Source: an uncultured Lachnospiraceae bacterium
GTDB taxonomy: Bacteria > Bacillota > Clostridia > Lachnospirales > Lachnospiraceae
Reading direction: 5' to 3'
Assembly (NCBI GenBank): GCA_905197485.1
Contig: CAJJYZ010000042.1
Span: 1 to 18,898, forward strand
Length of the DNA stretch: 18,898 nt
How positions within the stretch are numbered: the first letter of the stretch is position 1; every line of letters begins with the position of its first letter. Below, in pieces: positions 15,141 to 18,898 of the stretch. The notes below the pieces were generated by a model. It did not search any database. It worked only from the letters and a program-made list of their open reading frames with translations, and had not been told where the DNA came from. A program made the position numbers and the translations under genes.

Positions 15141-15869
15141 CTACTCCAGAGCAATCTTGGACGAGATTTTTTTCCTCAATCCTTCATACTGTTCCCTGTT
15201 AATCAGAATTTTATTTCCCTTCTTCGTAACAAGGTCTTCCTCCACAAATTGTCTGACCGCCCGATTCACGCTTTTCACACAAAGCCCTGTGGCATCCGCA
15301 AGGCTCTGACGACCTTCGTCTATCTGCAATACTCCTTCCCGGTTGTATTGCACATATCGTTCTGTCAAAAGAAGTGCGAGTCTATCCGCTCCCTGTAAAA
15401 AGAGTGTAATCCTGCTGTTTCTCTCCTGTTCCAGGAGATATTCCCCGATACATTTTGCTTCGTACTTTAATGCTCTGATGTCAGAATACATCCATTTCTC
15501 AAACTTCGTTCTCGATAACTTCACGAGCGTACATTTCGTTGCGGTTCGGAGTGTCGTCTTATACACATCCAAATCCATGATAAACTCCATGCCTCCAAAA
15601 GCATACACTTTCTTAAATCTCATGTAGTCATATACCGAACCGTAAATACGATAATCTGTGGCATCGATTACGCCTTTTCCGATGAAATATATGGTATCTG
15701 CTGGTTCATTTTCCCGGATAAAGGCTACACCTTTGTCTACTTCTTCTATCTGAAATGATTCCATCAGCCAGCGAGGTGCAGTTCTAAAATAATTCTCAAA
15801 TTGTATCTGCCTCTCTCTGTCCACACTTTTCAGAAACGGAAGCACATCATACAGATATTGATTCCCCAT
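15141..15869 (-). CDS. Crp/Fnr-family transcriptional regulator
   Basis: DNA-binding regulator of 242 residues from the chosen start. A cyclic-nucleotide-binding-type beta barrel spans about residues 40-130, a long dimer helix follows near 130-160, and the C-terminal winged helix-turn-helix is at about 187-208 (RQSLADATGLCVKSVNRAVRQF). The barrel lacks the cAMP-contacting Glu/Arg set of E. coli Crp (here FGGMEFIMDLDVYKTTLRTAT), and there is no N-terminal cysteine cluster as in Fnr, so the signal is unknown. The start is uncertain. The ATG at 15869 has a weak AGAGATG site, an ATG at 15878 and a TTG at 15914 are alternatives. It lies 94 nt upstream of bmpA on the same strand, so control of nucleoside uptake is plausible but inferred from position only. 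Confidence 0.85.
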   Translation of the reverse strand: MGNQYLYDVLPFLKSVDRERQIQFENYFRTAPRWLMESFQIEEVDKGVAFIRENEPADTIYFIGKGVIDATDYRIYGSVYDYMRFKKVYAFGGMEFIMDLDVYKTTLRTATKCTLVKLSRTKFEKWMYSDIRALKYEAKCIGEYLLEQERNSRITLFLQGADRLALLLTERYVQYNREGVLQIDEGRQSLADATGLCVKSVNRAVRQFVEEDLVTKKGNKILINREQYEGLRKKISSKIALE

Positions 15870-15974
15870 GCATTTCATCTCTTTCTGTCTGCTCTTAGGA
15901 CTCTCTTCGGACAATATTCCTTTCAGAATCCCTTTGATTTTCTATGCTGTTTTCAGAACCGGTTTCTAAAATAA

Positions 15975-16016
15975 ATTATAACATCAGGACATTTGTCCGA
16001 AAAGGACTTATGTCCT
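15975..16016 (-). promoter_or_regulatory. Promoter region with two GGAC-N4-GTCC palindromes
   Basis: Two palindromes lie upstream of the Crp/Fnr gene: GGAC-ATTT-GTCC (15987-15998) and GGAC-TTAT-GTCC (16004-16015). The second extends to AAAAGGAC/GTCCTTTT; centres are 17 bp apart. A good -10 box TATAAT (15975-15980, minus) has no matching -35 box. With a start near 15968, the second palindrome is centred near -41.5, the class II activator position, and the first overlaps the spacer. AGGAC-N4-GTCCT has the same size as an Fnr box (5-bp half-sites, N4). A competing reading is a small terminator hairpin, since T runs flank the second palindrome. Farther upstream, 16041-16080 has a 9-bp inverted repeat with one mismatch (CAGCACAAA/TTTGTGCAG). 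Confidence 0.55.
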
Positions 16017-16138
16017 TTTTTATAAAATAATTCTACATTTCAGCACAAACACACAGTTTTATTCTTTAATTTTTGTGCAGGTTTTCAAGTTGAACACTTT
16101 CTTTTATGCAAAATATGTTTTATGGAATAAGATTCTAG

Positions 16139-16167
16139 AAAAAGAACCCGGTTGTCAAACCAGGTTC
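16139..16167 (-). terminator. Terminator of the small membrane protein genes
   Basis: On the minus strand GAACCTGGTT and AACCGGGTTC pair (one G-U) around a TGAC loop, followed by TTTTT. The stop codon of the preceding gene lies in the loop. Confidence 0.85.
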
Positions 16168-16532
16168 CTGCTTAAAAACTTATCAATCCTATCAGTAATA
16201 AAAACGACAGCCGGAAGGCCAATTACAAACACTCCTACTATTCCAAGGAAAATTCCCAAAGAAGATTGAGCATTATACGGAACAAATATCAGTATTTTTG
16301 ATAATAGATTCCATATACTGATTACCAATATTGCAAAAAATATGTGCTGTACGGTTTTATTTCTACGCTTCTTATAATAAAAATAAACCGTAATAAATGA
16401 AAGTATAAAAACGATAACGTTTACTCCACCTAGCGGAAATTCTACTATTGAATCCAAGAATTGCAATATGTCTCTGCCAAGGAGATATAACGAAATACTT
16501 AACAGAATCTTGGAAGCGTGCTTTTTTCTCAT
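16155..16532 (-). CDS. Small membrane protein, unrecognised
   Basis: I do not recognise this 125-residue protein. It has about four hydrophobic stretches (roughly 8-28, 33-52, 61-83 and 90-113) with a basic cluster KKRRNK at 54-59, so it is probably an inner membrane protein with a positive cytoplasmic loop between segments 2 and 3. No enzyme motif is visible. It starts 27 nt after the preceding 75-residue membrane protein and ends inside a terminator hairpin, so the two form a short operon. The ribosome binding site is weak: only GGGATG near the ATG, with AAGGA farther upstream. Both genes are visibly richer in A+T than the nucleoside operon, which hints at different origin or weak selection. 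A real gene is likely because the frame fits the operon and terminator neatly. Confidence 0.65.
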   Translation of the reverse strand: MRKKHASKILLSISLYLLGRDILQFLDSIVEFPLGGVNVIVFILSFITVYFYYKKRRNKTVQHIFFAILVISIWNLLSKILIFVPYNAQSSLGIFLGIVGVFVIGLPAVVFITDRIDKFLSRNLV

Positions 16533-16559
16533 AGTATATCATCCCGATTCTTCCTTGTC

Positions 16560-16787
16560 CTAATCACGTTTCGCTGTACCAAGTAATACCATTCCCCATA
16601 CAGAAAGAATAATTCCACAAGCTCGAACCGAAGGTATTAGCTGAACAAATCTAATATCTACATAATGAAAATCATAAAATTCTCTAATTATTGTAAACAA
16701 AATACTCGGCATAAACGGAGCCCCGATAATTAATACAATTCCTATAACAAACAATATCATAATCGTTCTTTTTCTCTTCTCACTCAT
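16560..16787 (-). CDS. Small two-helix membrane protein, unrecognised
   Basis: Unrecognised 75-residue protein. A basic N terminus (MSEKRKRT) leads into a hydrophobic segment at about 9-29, then a polar stretch with aromatic residues (REFYDFHYVDIRF), a second hydrophobic segment at about 52-71 and a short KRD tail. A hairpin-like membrane protein with both ends in the cytoplasm is expected. The ATG at 16787 follows AAAGGAG at 7 nt; a start 21 nt upstream overlaps that site and is rejected. It begins 54 nt after the rubrerythrin terminator and precedes the 125-residue membrane protein by 27 nt. I found no firm promoter between the terminator and this gene, so it may depend on read-through or a weak promoter. 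Confidence 0.6.
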   Translation of the reverse strand: MSEKRKRTIMILFVIGIVLIIGAPFMPSILFTIIREFYDFHYVDIRFVQLIPSVRACGIILSVWGMVLLGTAKRD

Positions 16788-16841
16788 ACAATTTCTCCTT
16801 TCTTTCAAATAAATCCATGTTATATATACTCATATTAGCAT

Positions 16842-16872
16842 AAAAACTGCCGGCAGGATATCCCACCGGCAG
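16842..16872 (-). terminator. Terminator downstream of rubrerythrin
   Basis: On the minus strand CTGCCGG and CCGGCAG form a 7-bp GC-rich stem around a 12-nt loop, followed by TTTTTAT. It lies about 135 nt after the rubrerythrin stop, beyond a palindromic repeat that appears inserted between gene and terminator. Confidence 0.85.
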
Positions 16873-16889
16873 AAATAAATTGTTTATTC

Positions 16890-16990
16890 TTTGAATGATA
16901 GGAAATTCCCTCGGAATCCTATCATTCAAAAAATGCACTTCGTGCAAAGATGCGCAGCTCGAGGAGATGAATTTATCACTTCGTGAACCG
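16890..16990. repeat. Composite palindromic repeat, first full copy
   Basis: A long imperfect palindrome (16890-16909 against 16913-16930, arms TTTGAATGATAGGA, two-base bulge, CTC loop) is followed by a compact hairpin TGCACTTCGTGCA (16934-16946) and a second TCACTTCGTGA (16976-16986). The arrangement matches 18811-18898: a long palindrome with ATGATA...GGA arms beside a short hairpin with a TTC loop. It lies in the 3' untranslated region of rubrerythrin and codes for nothing I can see. Confidence 0.65.
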
Positions 16991-17005
16991 CTCACGCGCG
17001 GAATC

Positions 17006-17554
17006 TTAGTAATTCTCACTACGTACTTCGAAGTAAGCCTTCGGATGATTACAAACCGGACATACTTCCGGCGCGTTTGTTCCCATCACAAGATGTCCGC
17101 AGTTTCGGCATTCCCATAAAGTCACTCCGCTCTTTTCAAATACTTCTTTTGCTTCTACGTTGTGAAGAAGCTTACGGTAACGCTCTTCGTGTGATTTTTC
17201 GATAGCAGCTACTCCTCGGAACTGTGCCGCAAGTTCATGAAATCCCTCTTCATCCGCCTCACGAGCCATACGGTCATACATATCTGTCCACTCAAAATTC
17301 TCACCTTCTGCCGCACGAAGAAGATTCTCTGCTGTATCTCCAAGTTCTCCCAATGCCTTAAACCAGAGTTTTGCGTGTTCCTTCTCATTCTCCGCAGTCT
17401 TTAGAAACAATGCCGCAATCTGCTCATAACCGGCTTTTTTCGCTACGGAAGCAAAGTACGTATACTTATTGCGTGCCTGTGACTCACCTGCAAACGCTTC
17501 CCACAAGTTCTTTTCTGTTTTACTTCCTGCAAAAGGATTCTTTTGATTCTCCAT
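17006..17554 (-). CDS. rbr: Rubrerythrin
   Basis: Non-haem diiron peroxidase that reduces hydrogen peroxide in the cytoplasm of anaerobes. The 182 residues are the usual length. The ferritin-like domain has FAGESQARNKY (Glu near 24), ENEKEH with Glu57 and His60, and EKSH with Glu119 and His122. The C-terminal rubredoxin-like domain binds iron through Cys149, Cys152, Cys165 and Cys168 (CRNC and CPVC). The ATG at 17554 follows GGAGG at 8 nt; an upstream ATG at 17575 precedes that site and is rejected. It lies 65 nt downstream of the Rpn-family gene on the same strand. Two palindromes in that gap could be operators. An electron donor gene such as rubredoxin is not in the window. Confidence 0.95.
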   Translation of the reverse strand: MENQKNPFAGSKTEKNLWEAFAGESQARNKYTYFASVAKKAGYEQIAALFLKTAENEKEHAKLWFKALGELGDTAENLLRAAEGENFEWTDMYDRMAREADEEGFHELAAQFRGVAAIEKSHEERYRKLLHNVEAKEVFEKSGVTLWECRNCGHLVMGTNAPEVCPVCNHPKAYFEVRSENY

Positions 17555-17594
17555 ATTGATTTCCTCCGTTTTCATATCTTTTCTTCACAATAAC

Positions 17595-17628
17595 ATATCC
17601 CGGATATCTCTTCTGTGACCTAGTCACA
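17595..17628. promoter_or_regulatory. Two palindromes upstream of rubrerythrin
   Basis: TGTGACCTAGTCACA (17614-17628, perfect 6-bp arms around CTA) and ATATCCCGGATAT (17595-17607, perfect 6-bp arms around one C) are 6 bp apart in the short gap between the Rpn gene and rubrerythrin. The first overlaps the Rpn stop codon. They may be operators for rubrerythrin or, for the first, part of a weak terminator; no convincing -35/-10 pair is visible, and neither looks like a PerR box. Confidence 0.4.
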
Positions 17629-18519
17629 TCTCCAATATTTCTCCATGTATTCTCGAGCATCCTCTTCTTTTAAATAGAATTCCTTTTGAATTCTATCTAA
17701 TGTTTTTTCTTTTGAAACTTTAAATTCCTGACACATTTTAATCGTTCTTTTGATTTCTCCCTTAAGTTCACCACGTTCCTCCCCAATTTTAATTCCTTCT
17801 TCTTTCAGATAATCACGATATTCATCTTCATCCCATTCTGTCAAAATGCTATCCATAATTTCACTCCTGTTCTTACGAAGTATATCTGCAAGAATATCAT
17901 TTCGAATGCAAGCATCCACCGCCTGTTCTACTGCTTCATAGAGCGCCATGCTATACGCTAAATTCTTCCGGATTTCCGCAATGAACTGTGCATATTGTTT
18001 CAAAGTCTTACACCGTTCCATCAATTCCTTATTGTGTCCATAATTTACGTTCAGCACCAATGCCGTACATTCCAAGGATGGTTTCTTTCCTTTCCCATTT
18101 CCGATAAAAAGCTTACTCAGCTTCAACTCTTCTCTTTCCGGTCTTTCTTCTGTTCCATTATAGAACACAATGTATTGTGGAAATGGAATCTCTAATCGAG
18201 AAGTAGAGTATAATCTCCTTTTTACCGGTTCGATATAACTCTTATACACAGATGAAAAATAGAATAATCCTCGTAGTGGCAGATTCGGACAGAAACTACT
18301 TTGATGTTCGTACAGGCTCATTTCATCCCCAATAATAAATGATAAATCATTCTTCATTCCCATATACACCACGTCTTCCATCGTTGTAATTTCTAACTCA
18401 TCCGGATTCGTGTAATTACTTTCATTTACCGCGTTGTAAAGTTCCAGTAACTCTTTCTTTTCACGAAAAATCAAGCGGAATAAACGGTCTTTATACTTCG
18501 TATTCAATTTATAATACAT
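17620..18519 (-). CDS. Rpn-family recombination-promoting nuclease / PD-(D/E)XK transposase-like protein
   Basis: Member of the Rpn (YhgA-like, PF04754-type) PD-(D/E)XK nuclease family, whose E. coli members promote recA-independent recombination. The 299 residues are a usual size. The N-terminal YKDRLFRLIF segment (9-18) carries Asp11. The core KNDLSFIIGDEMSLYEHQSS (57-75) matches the family's catalytic segment, with Asp58, Asp65 and Glu71 and an EHQ variant of the final motif. The C-terminal third is a charged helical region rich in Glu and Lys (EEGIKIGEERGELKGEIK). ATG follows AAGGAG. These proteins are often multi-copy and solitary in Lachnospiraceae. It stands alone here, with palindromic repeats nearby, and no transposase or inverted ends mark it as part of an insertion sequence. 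Whether it acts on those repeats is unknown. Confidence 0.85.
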   Translation of the reverse strand: MYYKLNTKYKDRLFRLIFREKKELLELYNAVNESNYTNPDELEITTMEDVVYMGMKNDLSFIIGDEMSLYEHQSSFCPNLPLRGLFYFSSVYKSYIEPVKRRLYSTSRLEIPFPQYIVFYNGTEERPEREELKLSKLFIGNGKGKKPSLECTALVLNVNYGHNKELMERCKTLKQYAQFIAEIRKNLAYSMALYEAVEQAVDACIRNDILADILRKNRSEIMDSILTEWDEDEYRDYLKEEGIKIGEERGELKGEIKRTIKMCQEFKVSKEKTLDRIQKEFYLKEEDAREYMEKYWRCD

Positions 18520-18533
18520 GACTTATTTCTCCT

Positions 18534-18665
18534 TTATTCTAGCAAAACTTCTGTTTTCAGGCAACACAAATAAACATGGTCTTCTCTACTACTCACATAG
18601 GCACCACCGGCTTTCTTTATAAGATTACAAATCTGATTTTCATTGCGACGAATATCACAGACACT
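18534..18665 (-). other. Open frame without a normal start, upstream of the Rpn gene
   Basis: A 43-codon open frame on the minus strand ends in TAA directly before the Rpn ribosome binding site (TAAAGGAG). It would encode a segment containing ICNLIKKAGGAYVSSRED and VYLCCLKTEVLLE. No ATG lies in frame; only a GTG about halfway. A good promoter lies just upstream, so it is transcribed if that promoter works. It may be a decayed gene end, a tiny gene with an unusual start, or chance; a frame of this length is not significant by itself. Confidence 0.25.
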
Positions 18666-18705
18666 TTAGAATAATGAATATTAGAAATCTAGATTCGTGA
18701 TAATG

Positions 18706-18734
18706 ATTATAACACAATTACACATTGCATACAA
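18706..18734 (-). promoter_or_regulatory. Promoter of the Rpn-family gene
   Basis: On the minus strand TTGTAT (18729-18734) is followed after 17 bp by a consensus TATAAT (18706-18711). Transcription near 18700 gives an unusually long leader of about 180 nt before the Rpn gene, which contains the open frame noted at 18534-18665. Confidence 0.7.
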
Positions 18735-18810
18735 TTAAATTTTTCTAAAATGATATCCTTCAATTTTCATTTTTTTCACACAGAACAAAGAATCCTGCCG
18801 GAGACTTTTT

Positions 18811-18898
18811 ATGATATAGAAACGAAGTTTCCTATATCATAAGAAATAGGCTTCGCCTATTCAACTCCCCTTCCCCTCAATCGAGGGCACTGAAAAAC
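18811..18898. repeat. Composite palindromic repeat, second copy (runs off the window)
   Basis: A near-perfect palindrome (18811-18840, arms ATGATATAG-AAAC and GTTTC-CTATATCAT with one bulged base) is followed by AATAGGC-TTC-GCCTATT (18845-18861) and then CCCTC...GAGGG (18874-18887). Its right part, 18820-18842, is repeated exactly at 4637-4659. No coding frame is seen. The interval 18735-18810 is A+T-rich and holds nothing else I can name. The copy may continue beyond the window. Confidence 0.7.

Noticed and set aside
16780..17019. 79-codon minus-strand frame between rubrerythrin and the small membrane protein
   Set aside because: It runs through the palindromic repeat and the rubrerythrin terminator, so its open length comes from repeat structure rather than coding.
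18789..18810. Possible plus-strand terminator AATCCTGCCGGAGA with a T run
   Set aside because: The stem pairs only a few bases with internal mismatches, and no plus-strand gene precedes it.
1..18898. CRISPR array, tRNA or rRNA genes, prophage genes, toxin-antitoxin pair
   Set aside because: I found no spaced direct repeats, cloverleaf-like sequence, ribosomal RNA or phage structural gene. The two small membrane genes have no toxin or antitoxin features I can name.

Overview
The window looks like chromosome from a low-to-moderate GC Firmicute of the class Clostridia, most likely a gut Lachnospiraceae. This rests on strong AGGAGG-type ribosome binding sites, TTGACA/TATAAT promoters, a T-box riboswitch, a NupNOPQ-type nucleoside transporter, a small rubrerythrin and an Rpn-family nuclease. 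It is an inference from gene content; no rRNA or other marker gene is present. Nearly all genes lie on the minus strand; the LacI-type regulator is the only plus-strand gene I accept.

Left end (1-2106): ribokinase (rbsK, minus) and a divergent LacI-family regulator (plus) share an intergenic region with two opposed promoters. A perfect LacI-type operator lies just downstream of the rbsK -10 box. The regulator runs tail to tail, with 7 nt between stops, into the next unit.

Tryptophan-controlled unit (2107-5008): a TTGACA-17-TAAAGT promoter drives a T-box leader with a UGG (Trp) specifier and a terminator/antiterminator switch. It is followed by a TrpB2-type tryptophan synthase beta chain and, 2 nt later, a short DUF1015 protein. 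This links a protein family of unknown function to tryptophan demand and serine use.

Nucleoside uptake and salvage operon (5065-15119): one promoter precedes bmpA (nupN), followed by nupO, nupP, nupQ, udp, deoC, cdd, add, deoB and punA, ending in a strong terminator. Together they import nucleosides, deaminate adenosine and cytidine, split nucleosides phosphorolytically, convert (deoxy)ribose 1-phosphate to the 5-phosphate and cleave deoxyribose 5-phosphate. Two internal hairpins (after bmpA and before udp) probably tune expression of the segments. A Crp/Fnr-family regulator sits directly upstream on the same strand and may control the operon; its own promoter region carries two GGAC-N4-GTCC palindromes.

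Right end (16139-18898): two small unrecognised membrane proteins, rubrerythrin, and an Rpn/PD-(D/E)XK family nuclease, separated by terminators and palindromic repeats. Two composite repeats (16890-16990 and 18811-18898) have the same layout, and a partial third copy (4637-4659) sits between the T-box terminator and the trpB2 start. I saw no tRNA, rRNA, CRISPR array, transposase or prophage gene. The most useful leads are the Trp T-box/trpB2/DUF1015 unit, the candidate Crp/Fnr operators and the repeat family.
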